A stretch of DNA of 64,000 nucleotides, taken from Bradyrhizobium sp. SZCCT0153 (GTDB taxonomy: Bacteria; Pseudomonadota; Alphaproteobacteria; Rhizobiales; Xanthobacteraceae). A program made the position numbers and the translations under genes. The DNA lies in assembly GCF_018129995.1 (NCBI RefSeq), contig NZ_JAFCKS010000001.1, positions 1-64,000 of the forward strand, in the 5' to 3' direction. Shown piece by piece: positions 50,951 through 59,382 of this stretch. Each line of letters begins with the position of its first letter. The first letter of the stretch is position 1. The notes beneath the pieces were generated by a model that was not told the DNA's origin, did not search any database, and saw nothing but the letters and a program-made list of their open reading frames with translations.

Positions 50951-53626
50951 GTGCCGCCCCGCATCCTGAAATCCTCGGCCGAGCCGGCCGCGCTGCTGCC
51001 CGACCGTTTCCAGCAATGGTTCGCGGCCCGCGGCTGGTCGCCGCGCGCGCATCAATTGGCGCTGCTGAACAAGGCGCGCGAGGACCGCTCGGCGCTGCTG
51101 ATCGCGCCGACCGGCGCCGGCAAGACGCTGGCGGGATTTTTGCCGACACTGGTGGAGCTGTCTTCTCCCTCCCCCCTTGCGGGGGAGGGGCGGGGAGGGG
51201 GGTGGCCACGGGCACCGCTCGTGGAGCTACCCCCCTCCCGGCAGCCGGCGGCTGCCGACCTCCCCCGCAAGGGGGGAGGTGACAACAAGCTCGTCTCTAC
51301 CGGCCGCAGCCTGCAACGGAGCGGCGGCCTCCACACCCTCTACATCTCGCCGCTCAAGGCGCTCGCCGTCGACATCGCCCGCAACCTGGAGCGGCCGATT
51401 GCCGAGATGGGCCTGCCGATCAAGGTCGAGACCCGCACCGGCGACACGCCGGTGTCGCGGCGGCAGCGGCAGCGCCGCTATCCGCCGGACATTCTGCTGA
51501 CGACGCCCGAGCAGGTCGCCCTGCTGCTCTCCTCCGACGACGCGCCGTTCCTGTTCTCCTCGCTCAAGCGAATCGTGCTGGACGAGCTGCATGCGCTGGT
51601 CACGTCCAAGCGCGGCGATCTCTTGTCGCTGGGCCTTGCGCGGCTGTGGCGGCTGGCGCCGCAGATGCGCGCCATCGGCCTGTCGGCGACGGTGGCCGAG
51701 CCGGAATCGCTGGCGCGCTTCCTGGTGCCGCAACCGAAGGACAAGGCGGAATCGGCCGACATCGTCATGGCCGGCGGCGCGGCGCCGCCGCTGGTCGAGA
51801 TGCTCGACACAAGCGAGCGGCTGCCCTGGGCCGGCCACAGCGCGCGCCATGCGCTTCCCGAGATCTACCAGCTGATCAAGGCGAACAGGACCACGCTGGT
51901 CTTCGTCAACACCCGCAGCCAGGCCGAGATGCTGTTCCAGAATCTCTGGAGCATGAACGACGACAACCTCGCGATCGCGCTGCATCACGGCTCGCTCGAC
52001 GTCGCCCAGCGCCGCAAGGTCGAGGACGCGATGTCGGCCGGCAAGTTGCGCGGCGTGGTCTGCACCTCCTCGCTCGACCTCGGCGTCGACTGGGGCGACG
52101 TCGATCTCGTCGTCAATATCGGCGCGCCCAAGGGCTCCTCGCGTCTGATGCAGCGCATCGGCCGCGCCAACCACCGCCTCGACGAAGCCTCGCGCGCGGT
52201 GCTGGTGCCTGCGAACCGCTTCGAGGTGCTGGAGTGCCGCGTCGCCATCGACGCCATCGCGGAGAATGCGCAGGACACGCCGCCGCTGCGCACCGGTGCC
52301 CTCGACGTGCTGGCTCAGCATGTGCTCGGCTGTGCCTGCGGCGAGCCGTTTTTCTCCGACGAGCTCTACGACGAGGTGCGCACCGCCGCGCCCTACGCGG
52401 ATCTCACACGGCAGGATTTCGACGACGTCGTCGATTTCGTCGCCTCCGGCGGTTACGCGCTGAAGACCTATGAGCGCTTCGCCCGCATCAAGCAGGACAA
52501 GGAGGGGCGCTGGCGCGTCGCCAATCCAAAGGTGCGGCAGAGCTACCGGATGAATGTCGGCACCATCGTCGAGGACGACATGCTGAAGGTGCGGCTGGTG
52601 CGCTCGCGCGGCGGCGGTCAGGGAAAGGCAGGCGGCTCGACGGGCGTGATCGCGCGCGGCGGCAGGCTGCTCGGCGAGATCGAGGAAGCCTTCATCGAGG
52701 GCCTCAGCCCGGGCGACACGTTCGTGTTCAGCGGCGAGGTGGTGCGCTACGAGACCCTGGTCGAGGACCAGGTCTATGTCTCGCGTGCCAACGACAAGGA
52801 CCCGAAAGTGCCGTCCTACATGGGCGGCAAGTTTCCGCTCTCGACCTATCTTGCCGAACGCGTTCGCCGCCTGCTCGATGACGCCCGCGCCTGGGGCGCT
52901 TTGCCGGAGCAGGTGCGCGACTGGCTGGCGCTGCAAAGGGACGTCTCCCGCGTGCCGGCGGTGCGCGAGCTGTTGGTCGAGAGTTTTCCCCGCGCCAACA
53001 AGCATTACATCGTCTGCTATCCCTTCGAGGGACGTCTCGCGCACCAGACGCTCGGCATGCTGCTGACGCGCAGGCTGGAGCGGGCCCGCGCGCGGCCGCT
53101 CGGCTTCGTCGCCAACGAATATGCGGTCGCGATCTGGGCGCTCGGCGACATGTCGTTCATGATCAGGGACGGCAGAATCGACCTCAATGCGCTGTTCGAC
53201 CCTGACATGCTCGGTGACGATCTCGAGGCATGGCTCGCCGAATCCGCCCTGATGAAGCGCACGTTTCGCAATTGCGCGATCATCTCCGGCCTGATCGCGC
53301 GCCGGCATACCGGCGAGGAGAAGAGCCGCCGCCAGGTGTTGTTCTCGACCGATCTCGTCTACGACGTCCTGCGCAAGCACCAGGCCGACCACGTGCTGTT
53401 GCGCGCCGCCCGCGCCGATGCCGCAACCGGCCTGCTCGATCTGCGCCGCCTCAGCGACATGCTCACCCGCATTCAGGGCCGCATCACGCACCGGGAACTC
53501 GACCGCGTCTCCCCGCTCGCCGTCCCCGTGATGCTGGAAATCGGCCGCGAGTCAGTCTATGGCGAAGCTGCAGACGAGTTGCTGGCCGAAGCCGCCGACG
53601 AGCTCGTCAAAGAGGCGACGGGATAA
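50951..53626 (+). CDS. Lhr-like DEXH helicase of the ligase-associated repair set
   Basis: An 891-residue superfamily 2 helicase. Motif I is APTGAGKTLAGFLPTLVELS, motif Ia is LYISPLKALAVDIARNLE, motif II is RIVLDELHALVTSKRGD (DExH), motif III is AIGLSATVAEP, then HHGSLDVAQRRKVEDAM and QRIGRANHRLDEA. A winged-helix and DUF-type C-terminal half follows. About 50 residues between motifs I and Ia (near 70-125) are a repeat-derived insertion. The GTG start at 50951 is used. Together with the ligase, exonuclease and PdeM it makes the repair set. Confidence 0.93.
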   Translation: MPPRILKSSAEPAALLPDRFQQWFAARGWSPRAHQLALLNKAREDRSALLIAPTGAGKTLAGFLPTLVELSSPSPLAGEGRGGGWPRAPLVELPPSRQPAAADLPRKGGGDNKLVSTGRSLQRSGGLHTLYISPLKALAVDIARNLERPIAEMGLPIKVETRTGDTPVSRRQRQRRYPPDILLTTPEQVALLLSSDDAPFLFSSLKRIVLDELHALVTSKRGDLLSLGLARLWRLAPQMRAIGLSATVAEPESLARFLVPQPKDKAESADIVMAGGAAPPLVEMLDTSERLPWAGHSARHALPEIYQLIKANRTTLVFVNTRSQAEMLFQNLWSMNDDNLAIALHHGSLDVAQRRKVEDAMSAGKLRGVVCTSSLDLGVDWGDVDLVVNIGAPKGSSRLMQRIGRANHRLDEASRAVLVPANRFEVLECRVAIDAIAENAQDTPPLRTGALDVLAQHVLGCACGEPFFSDELYDEVRTAAPYADLTRQDFDDVVDFVASGGYALKTYERFARIKQDKEGRWRVANPKVRQSYRMNVGTIVEDDMLKVRLVRSRGGGQGKAGGSTGVIARGGRLLGEIEEAFIEGLSPGDTFVFSGEVVRYETLVEDQVYVSRANDKDPKVPSYMGGKFPLSTYLAERVRRLLDDARAWGALPEQVRDWLALQRDVSRVPAVRELLVESFPRANKHYIVCYPFEGRLAHQTLGMLLTRRLERARARPLGFVANEYAVAIWALGDMSFMIRDGRIDLNALFDPDMLGDDLEAWLAESALMKRTFRNCAIISGLIARRHTGEEKSRRQVLFSTDLVYDVLRKHQADHVLLRAARADAATGLLDLRRLSDMLTRIQGRITHRELDRVSPLAVPVMLEIGRESVYGEAADELLAEAADELVKEATG
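51161..51321. repeat. palindromic-repeat insertion inside the helicase gene
   Basis: After the codons for LVELS the sequence has ctccccccttgcgggggagg-type arms (51169-51189 and, inverted, 51259-51279) around a purine/pyrimidine-rich spacer, ending before GGLHTLYIS. It keeps the frame and gives SPLAGEGR-like and DLPRKGGGD residues. Limits are approximate. Confidence 0.8.
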
Positions 53627-53679
53627 GGGCAGGTTTTGACGTGACGCTAGGCGCGCTGGTTTCAGGGGATGTCGAGGAC

Positions 53680-54351
53680 ATGCGCGTTTCCAGAGTCACC
53701 GTCAGCGACGTGACCTTCGCCGCCGATCTCTCCGGCGCCCTGTTCTGGGAAGCGCAGCGCCTGCTCGTCGTGTCCGACCTGCATCTGGAAAAAGGCTCCA
53801 GCTTTGCCACCCGCGGCGTGCTGCTTCCGCCTTACGACACGCTCGCCACGCTGGGCCGTCTCGCTGCTGTCATCTCCCGCCATGATCCGCGAATCGTCAT
53901 CGCCCTCGGCGACAGCTTTCACGACCGCACCGCGCATGAACGCCTTTCGGCGGATGATCGTGAGGCCGTCAGCGCGCTCCAGGCCGGCCGCGACTGGATC
54001 TGGATCTCGGGTAATCACGATCCGATGCTGCCGCGCGATCTCGGCGGCACCATCGCGGATGAAGTCGCGATCGGCCCGATCACCTTCCGCCACGAGCCGA
54101 CCGGCGCGCATGGCGAGATCGCCGGGCATCTGCATCCCAAGGCCCGCGTCTCCGCGCGCGGCCGCTCGATGGAGCGCCGCTGTTTTGCCAGTGACGGGAT
54201 GCGCGCCGTGATGCCGGCCTTCGGCGCCTATGCCGGCGGCCTCAGCATCCGCGACGCCGCGTTCGCAAAAATCTTTCCGAAGAACGGTTTTGTCGCGCAT
54301 CTGCTCGGCGACCGCCGCGTGCACGCGATTGCCGCGTCGCGGTGTTATTAG
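53680..54351 (+). CDS. pdeM: ligase-associated endonuclease PdeM (metallophosphoesterase)
   Basis: A 223-residue calcineurin-like phosphoesterase. The metal motifs are VVSDLHLEKGSSFA (DxH), IALGDSFHDR (GDxxHD), WISGNHDPML (GNHD) and IAGHLHPKA. A start at the ATG at 53680 keeps the normal N-terminus (VTVSDVTFAADLSGALFW); an in-frame GTG at 53641 is also possible. It ends on the first base of a palindromic repeat, and is the fourth component of the repair set, lying 53 bp after the helicase. Confidence 0.85.
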   Translation: MRVSRVTVSDVTFAADLSGALFWEAQRLLVVSDLHLEKGSSFATRGVLLPPYDTLATLGRLAAVISRHDPRIVIALGDSFHDRTAHERLSADDREAVSALQAGRDWIWISGNHDPMLPRDLGGTIADEVAIGPITFRHEPTGAHGEIAGHLHPKARVSARGRSMERRCFASDGMRAVMPAFGAYAGGLSIRDAAFAKIFPKNGFVAHLLGDRRVHAIAASRCY

Positions 54352-54450
54352 AGCATGATCCGGAAAAGTGCGAAGCGGTTTTCCGAAAAGATCATGCTCA
54401 AACAAGAACATGAAGCGCGATGACGATTCATCTCAATCTCATCGCGCTTT
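54351..54450. repeat. two adjacent palindromes between convergent genes, probable bidirectional terminator
   Basis: gagcatgatc and gatcatgctc (54351-54360, 54390-54399) flank an inner cggaaaa/ttttccg pair, and a second palindrome gaagcgcgatga/tcatcgcgctt follows at 54412-54449. The second is a copy of the repeat at 33498. It overlaps the PdeM stop and the LysR stop. Confidence 0.85.
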
Positions 54451-55312
54451 AGGCCGCCTTCGCCTGCACATTGTCGCAAAACTCCGCGAGCCGGTCGGCC
54501 AGCCGCAGCGTCGCGGGGCTGGCGCCGGGCGAGGCCATCAGCGCCACCTCGGTCCGGTTGATCGGCGCAAAGCCGTCCTTCGCCGTCAGCACGCGGTGGT
54601 CGGACTGGATCGACATTTCCGACAGGATGCTGAGGCCCATGCCGGCGGCGACGGCAGCCTGGATGCCGGCGAGGCTCGATGACGAATAGGCCATGTGCCA
54701 GGCGCGGCCTGCGCTTTCCAGCGCGTGGATGGCGCCGGCGCGATAGAGGCAGCCGAGCGGAAATCCGATCAGCGGCACCGACGCGGCGTTGACGTCGATC
54801 GGATGGCTCTTGCTGGTGACCCAGTGCACCTGCTCCGGCCACACCGCGATCGCGCCCTTCTCGCCGGCCCCGCGCTTGAACAGCGCCAGATCCAGCTCGC
54901 CGCGTTCGAGGTCCCGGGACAGGTTCTTGCTCTGGTCGGCGCGCACGTCGAGCCGCAGCCCCGGGTGCGAGCGCGAAAACGCGCCCAGCAGCTTGGCGAG
55001 ACGATAGGCGGCAAAATCCTCGGGAATGCCGAGCCGGATCGCGCCTTCGCCGCCCGGCTGGCGCAGCACGTCGCGCGCTTCCTCGGCGAGCGAGAGCAGC
55101 CGCCGCGCATAGGACAGCAGTCGCTCGCCGGCTTCGGTCGGCCGCACGTCCTTGCCGTCGCGATGCAGCAGCACCTGGCCGACATCCTCCTCCAGCCGCT
55201 TGATCTGCTGGCTCACGGTCGATTGCGTGCGGTGGACGCGCTCGCCGGCGCGGGTGAAGCCGCCGGCATCGACCACCGAGACGAAGCTCCGCAGGAGCTC
55301 GAGGTCGAGCAT
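54449..55312 (-). CDS. LysR-family transcriptional regulator
   Basis: A 287-residue LysR regulator with the N-terminal helix-turn-helix LELLRSFVSVVDAGGFTRAG, ERVHRTQSTVSQQIKRLEED. The C-terminal effector domain has RLGIPEDFAAYRLAKLLG and GCLYRAGAIHALESAGR. GGAGG lies 5 nt before the ATG at 55312. It is divergent from an EamA transporter gene, which it probably regulates, with a dyad in the gap. The effector is unknown. Confidence 0.88.
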   Translation of the reverse strand: MLDLELLRSFVSVVDAGGFTRAGERVHRTQSTVSQQIKRLEEDVGQVLLHRDGKDVRPTEAGERLLSYARRLLSLAEEARDVLRQPGGEGAIRLGIPEDFAAYRLAKLLGAFSRSHPGLRLDVRADQSKNLSRDLERGELDLALFKRGAGEKGAIAVWPEQVHWVTSKSHPIDVNAASVPLIGFPLGCLYRAGAIHALESAGRAWHMAYSSSSLAGIQAAVAAGMGLSILSEMSIQSDHRVLTAKDGFAPINRTEVALMASPGASPATLRLADRLAEFCDNVQAKAA

Positions 55313-55336
55313 GGCTACCTCCATTGGAAAAATCAC

Positions 55337-55353
55337 TGATAGCGAGTTAATCA
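55337..55353. promoter_or_regulatory. candidate LysR operator TGAT-N9-ATCA
   Basis: The dyad TGATAGCGAGTTAATCA lies in the gap between the divergent LysR and EamA genes. A wider inverted repeat (ccattggaaa at 55321-55330 and tttccaaatgg at 55359-55369) surrounds it. The arrangement fits a regulator site, though its spacing is not the exact T-N11-A consensus. Confidence 0.4.
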
Positions 55354-55410
55354 TTTAATTTCCAAATGGCAAGCCTCCTCCCTAAATCGGGGGCTCAGGA
55401 GAATGCCCCC

Positions 55411-56322
55411 ATGTCGCTCGCCCCCTCGATTGCCGTTCCCCGCGGCCGCTTCAATACGCTTCCGCTCGCGATCGGCCTGTTCTGCCTGCTCTGGAGCTAT
55501 GCCTTCGTCGCCGGCAAGATCGGCGTCACCCATTGCCCGCCGCTGATCCTGCTCGCCGCGCGCTTCTCGCTCGCCGGCATCCTGATCCTCGGGGCCACGA
55601 TGGTTCGTGGCGACTGGTCCTTGTCATGGCGCGACGCCGCCATCTTCGCCGTGCTCGGCATCGCCAACAACGCGCTCTATCTCGGTCTCGGCTACACCGG
55701 CCTGCAATCGGTCTCCGCCGGCCTCGGCGGCCTGATCGTGTCGGCCAATCCGGTGTTCACCGCGGCGCTCGCCGCGCTGTTGCTCGGCGAAGGAATGACC
55801 TGGCGCAAGGCGAGCGGTCTGTTGCTCGGCATCATCGGCGTCACGCTGATCGTCTGGCATCGCCTGTCGGTCGGTACCGACAGCCTGCACGGCATCGTCT
55901 TCACGCTGGCCTCGCTTGCCTCGATCGTCGCCGGCACGATTCTGTTCAAGCTGCTCGCCCCGAAGGGCAGTCTGTGGATCGGAAACGGCGTGCAAAATCT
56001 CGCTGCCGGCATCGTGCTGACGCCGGTCGCGCTCACCTTCGCCGACGTCCACGCGATCGATGTCACGCCGAGCCTGATCGGCGCTTTCGCCTTCCTGGTG
56101 CTCGGCGGCTCGATCCTCGCCTACTGGCTCTGGTTTCATCTCCTGAAAGTGTGTGGCGCCACCGCCGCCAGCGCCTATCATTTCCTGATGCCGCCGCTCG
56201 GCATGCTGTTCGCCTACCTCGTGCTCGGCGAGCATGTCGAGGCCCGCGATCTGCTGGGGATCATTCCAGTGGCGCTCGGCATCTACCTGGTGACGCGGCC
56301 CGCAACAAAGCCGGCCGCGTAA
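55411..56322 (+). CDS. EamA/DMT-family transporter
   Basis: A 303-residue membrane protein with about ten hydrophobic helices in two EamA halves: NTLPLAIGLFCLLWSYAFVA, LGIANNALYLGLGYTGLQSV, and in the second half SLIGAFAFLVLGGSILAYWL. Such proteins export amino acids or metabolites. AGGAGA lies 10 nt before the ATG. It is divergent from the LysR gene and is followed 12 bp later by the MBL-fold gene, so the two may be an operon. Confidence 0.87.
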   Translation: MSLAPSIAVPRGRFNTLPLAIGLFCLLWSYAFVAGKIGVTHCPPLILLAARFSLAGILILGATMVRGDWSLSWRDAAIFAVLGIANNALYLGLGYTGLQSVSAGLGGLIVSANPVFTAALAALLLGEGMTWRKASGLLLGIIGVTLIVWHRLSVGTDSLHGIVFTLASLASIVAGTILFKLLAPKGSLWIGNGVQNLAAGIVLTPVALTFADVHAIDVTPSLIGAFAFLVLGGSILAYWLWFHLLKVCGATAASAYHFLMPPLGMLFAYLVLGEHVEARDLLGIIPVALGIYLVTRPATKPAA

Positions 56323-56334
56323 GAGGAGTTCATC

Positions 56335-57108
56335 ATGCCCATTTCCATCACCCTGATCGGCGGCCCCACCGCACTGATCGAGATCGACGGTTTCCGCCTG
56401 CTCACCGATCCGACCTTCGATGCGCCCGGCGCTTATCAGCTTCCGCATGTGAAGCTGGAGAAGACCACCGGCCCCGCAATGAAGGCCGATGCGATCGGGC
56501 CGATCGACGCCGTCCTGCTCAGCCACGACCAGCACTCCGATAATCTCGACAATTCAGGTCGCGAATATCTGCTCAAGGCGAAGCGCGTGCTGACGACCGA
56601 GGCCGGCGCCAAACGCCTCGGCGGGCATGTCGAGGGCCTCGTGCCCTGGGGCACCGCACATCTGAAGGATCGTGACGGCAATTCGCTGACGATCACCGCG
56701 ACGCCCGCGCGTCACGGCCCGGCCGGCATCGAACCGCTGTCGGGCGACGTCATCGGCTTCGTGGTGTCGTCGAGCCGGAAGGACACCAGCCCGGTCTATA
56801 TCAGCGGCGACACCACCTGGTTCGACGGCGTCGCCGAGGTGGCGCGCCGCTTCAAATGCGGCGTGGTGCTTCCCTTCGCGGGCGCCGCGCAAACGCGCGG
56901 GCCGTTCCATCTCACCATGGACACCAACGACACCATCGAGACCGCGCGCGCCTTTCCGGATGCGACGATCGTGCCGGTGCATACCGAGGGCTGGGCGCAT
57001 TTCCGCCAGAACGGCGAGGACCTGCGCAAGACGTTCGACCTGCTGGGCTTCGGGACGCGGCTGCGGCTGCTGGAGCCCGGCGTGCCGACGGTGCTGGAGG
57101 CGCCGTGA
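56335..57108 (+). CDS. metallo-beta-lactamase-fold hydrolase (UlaG-like)
   Basis: A 257-residue MBL-fold protein. The metal site is changed: VLLSHDQHSDNLD shows His-Asp-Gln-His instead of the typical HxHxDH. GDTTWFDG and GFVVSSSRKDTSPVYISG are in the expected order, and the last His in VPVHTEGWAHF. It resembles UlaG-like lactonase/phosphodiesterases. GAGGAG lies just before the ATG. The substrate is unknown. Confidence 0.82.
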   Translation: MPISITLIGGPTALIEIDGFRLLTDPTFDAPGAYQLPHVKLEKTTGPAMKADAIGPIDAVLLSHDQHSDNLDNSGREYLLKAKRVLTTEAGAKRLGGHVEGLVPWGTAHLKDRDGNSLTITATPARHGPAGIEPLSGDVIGFVVSSSRKDTSPVYISGDTTWFDGVAEVARRFKCGVVLPFAGAAQTRGPFHLTMDTNDTIETARAFPDATIVPVHTEGWAHFRQNGEDLRKTFDLLGFGTRLRLLEPGVPTVLEAP

Positions 57109-57133
57109 ACGCGCCACACCGTCGGAGGATGCC

Positions 57134-57904
57134 TCAATCCTTCCGGAACACGATCGAGGCCATCCATCCCGTCATCAGCGCCATGGCGGCGGTGACGAGG
57201 CCGTAGATCAACCCGTTCTGCCGGGCGGTGGTGGCGACGAACTGCTCGAAACCGACCTTGACGATCTCGAACGCGGTCTCGGTCTTGCCGATGAACGCGC
57301 CGTCGGCAAACAGCTTGATCTCGACCTCATAGGTGCCGATCGGCACCTCCGCCGGCAGCGGAATGCCGGTGCGGAACAATGTCGGCGTCAGGAACGTCAC
57401 CGCGCTCGGATCCTCGCGATAGAGACCGCGCTGGGTCCGCAGGCGGATGAAGCCGGAGCGGAACGCGTCGTTCGGTACCACGTCGGCATAATCGCCGCTG
57501 ACGCGCTGGGTCAGCAGCACGTTGTTGAGCCCGACCTGCTGCCGCCGTGCGATTTCGGGCGAGGTGATCGCCTCGAAGGAGCGGTTGGCGAACAGCGCGA
57601 GATAGCTCGGCACCTGCAGGAATTGCCGGTAGTCGGTGTTGATCCAGATCCCGAAGACGCGCTCCTTGCGCCGCGTCACCATGTCGGCGCGCGGGCCCAT
57701 CACGGTGACGACGAGATCGTAGGTCTTGCGGCCGGCAGGCGTGGCGGTGTCCTTCTCGACCGAGCCGAACAGCACCAGTTCCTCGCCGGAATAGTTCGGG
57801 GTGACCGTGACGCGATGGTTGGAGACCGACACGATCAGCCGCTCGGCGCGTGCGGCGGAGCCGAGCAGCAGAACGAGCAGGACCGCGAGGGCTGCGCGCA
57901 TCAT
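57134..57904 (-). CDS. TIGR02186-family exported/membrane protein
   Basis: A 256-residue protein with a signal peptide (ALAVLLVLLLGSAARAE), a beta-rich middle (VTVTPNYSGEELVLFGSV, FGIWINTDYRQFLQVPSYLA) and a C-terminal membrane helix (IYGLVTAAMALMTGWMAS). It is of the TIGR02186 type, a family often beside TauE/SafE genes. Its ATG overlaps the stop of the TauE/SafE gene (ATGA). It likely assists the transporter from the periplasm. Confidence 0.8.
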   Translation of the reverse strand: MMRAALAVLLVLLLGSAARAERLIVSVSNHRVTVTPNYSGEELVLFGSVEKDTATPAGRKTYDLVVTVMGPRADMVTRRKERVFGIWINTDYRQFLQVPSYLALFANRSFEAITSPEIARRQQVGLNNVLLTQRVSGDYADVVPNDAFRSGFIRLRTQRGLYREDPSAVTFLTPTLFRTGIPLPAEVPIGTYEVEIKLFADGAFIGKTETAFEIVKVGFEQFVATTARQNGLIYGLVTAAMALMTGWMASIVFRKD

Positions 57905-58818
57905 CCGCTCACTCCCATCTCGCGGATGGTGAAGAGATCCTCGGGCCGGATCACCAGCTCGATGGCGAAGCGGACGCCGACCGAGAGGATCAGGAGGCCG
58001 AGCAGCAGCCGCAGCTGCTCGCCGCGGATCTTCTGGCCGGCGCGGGCGCCGAACTGCGCGCCGGTGACGCCGCCGACCATCAGGATCAGCGCCAGCACGG
58101 CGTCGACGAGGTGATTGGTCACCGCGTGCAGCAAGGTGGCGAACAGCATCGTCACCAGCGTCAGCACCATCGAGGTGCCGATCACCGTCGAGGTCGGCAC
58201 CCGCAGCAGATAGATCATGATCGGCACCAGGATGAAGCCGCCGCCGATGCCCATGATGGCGCCGATGAAGCCGATCACGATGCCGACGATCACGACCGGA
58301 ATCACGGACAGGTAGATCTTCGAGCGCTTGAACCGCATCTTCAGCGGCAGGCCGTGGATCCAGTTGTGCGTGCGCCGCGGCGGCACCGCGCCGCGCCGGG
58401 TCCGCATCAGGGCGCGCAGGCCTTCCGAAAACATCACGCTGCCGACCGTGGTGAGCAGCACGACATAGGACAGCGCGATCATCAGGTCGAGCTGGCCGAG
58501 CGCGCGCAGCTGCGTGAAGGTCCACACCCCGAGCGCCGTCCCGGTCACGCCGCCGCACAATAGCACGCTCGCCAGCGCGGGATCGATCGCGCGTCGCCGC
58601 CAATAGGCGAGCGCGCCGGAGAACGAGGACGCCGCGATGTGGCTCGCGACGGAGGCGACCGCGACCGCCGGCGTGATGCCGATGAAGATGAGCAGCGGCG
58701 TCATCAGGAAGCCGCCGCCGATTCCGAACATGCCGGAGACGAAGCCGACCGCGGCGCCCATCGCCAGCACCAGGAAGACGTTGACCGGCAGATCGGCGAT
58801 GGGGAGATAGAGCTGCAT
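57901..58818 (-). CDS. TauE/SafE-family sulfite/anion exporter
   Basis: A 305-residue membrane protein with about eight hydrophobic helices: FLVLAMGAAVGFVSGMFGIG, GGGFLMTPLLIFIG, and the second copy FIGAIMGIGGGFILVPIMIY. The repeated GIGGGF motif marks the two halves of TauE/SafE. The substrate is usually sulfite, sulfoacetate or a related anion. It is coupled to the TIGR02186 gene downstream. The 563-bp gap 58819-59382 that follows holds repeats rather than genes. Confidence 0.9.
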   Translation of the reverse strand: MQLYLPIADLPVNVFLVLAMGAAVGFVSGMFGIGGGFLMTPLLIFIGITPAVAVASVASHIAASSFSGALAYWRRRAIDPALASVLLCGGVTGTALGVWTFTQLRALGQLDLMIALSYVVLLTTVGSVMFSEGLRALMRTRRGAVPPRRTHNWIHGLPLKMRFKRSKIYLSVIPVVIVGIVIGFIGAIMGIGGGFILVPIMIYLLRVPTSTVIGTSMVLTLVTMLFATLLHAVTNHLVDAVLALILMVGGVTGAQFGARAGQKIRGEQLRLLLGLLILSVGVRFAIELVIRPEDLFTIREMGVSG

Positions 58819-59001
58819 CGAAGGACCACGCTCCGGCGAGACGGATCGATTGCGCGGAATGCTCGCAGGAGGGCAGAACGATTGCCGCGTCCCTCAATAG
58901 CGGAATTCGCCGCCGGGAGGGACCAGGAATTTCGGGCGTGGTGAATGTGGCGGGTGAGCGCTCGAGCGGAATAAACTTGGTTGCTACGGAGAAGGTGCGC
59001 T

Positions 59002-59340
59002 TCCTCCCCCGCCTGCGGGGCGGGGCTATCGCATATGAAGAAAAGCGTGGCTGGCAGCTTGCTTGCGGCCCATCCTTCGAGACGCCCGCCTACGGCGGGC
59101 CCTCAGGATGAGGTCGCGTTTTGCGGTGAGATATCAGACCCTCATGGTGAGGAGCCCGCCAAAGCGGGCGTCTCGAACCATGCAGGCCGAGCTCTTTCGG
59201 AAACCTCCCGCTGTCATATGCGATAGCCCCGGCCTGCGGGGGAGGGTTGGGGAGAGGGTGTCTCCTCAATCGAGAATCCCCAAGAGGAGAAAGCCCTCAC
59301 CCGGCGCTACGCGCCGACCTCTCCCGCAAGCGAGAGAGGT
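59002..59340. repeat. composite palindromic repeat split by an inserted element
   Basis: The left end (tcctcccccgcctgcgggg) and the right part (gcctgcgggggagggttgg to ctcccgcaagcgagagaggt) form one copy of the family seen at 45415-45542 in reverse orientation. It contains tctcctcaatcgagaatccc and ccaagaggagaaag. A 211-bp element interrupts it at the palindrome. Confidence 0.75.
59021..59231. mobile_element. 211-bp MITE-like element with perfect 18-bp inverted ends
   Basis: The left end cggggctatcgcatatga (59021-59038) is the exact complement of the right end (59214-59231). The two sides are flanked by the exact 10-bp direct repeat gcctgcgggg (59011-59020 and 59232-59241), as expected of a target duplication. 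It has no gene; the interior is an inverted pair of palindromic units related to 39408-39510. It is non-autonomous, and a transposase must act in trans. Confidence 0.85.
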
Positions 59341-59382
59341 GCACCGAGCCCGCGGCCCGCTGGTTTGATCCGCTGTCCGGAT

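Noticed and set aside
53230..53679. Extension of the pdeM frame into the helicase gene.
   Set aside because: It lies in another frame of the helicase coding region; the phosphoesterase domain starts after 53680.
57902..58897. Extension of the TIGR02186 reading frame upstream to 58897 as one long protein.
   Set aside because: The upstream part is out-of-frame reading of the TauE/SafE gene; the ATG at 57904 with a signal peptide is the natural start.
58819..59382. Small genes in the 563-bp gap.
   Set aside because: The short frames there are made of repeat sequence and lack ribosome sites and recognisable residues.
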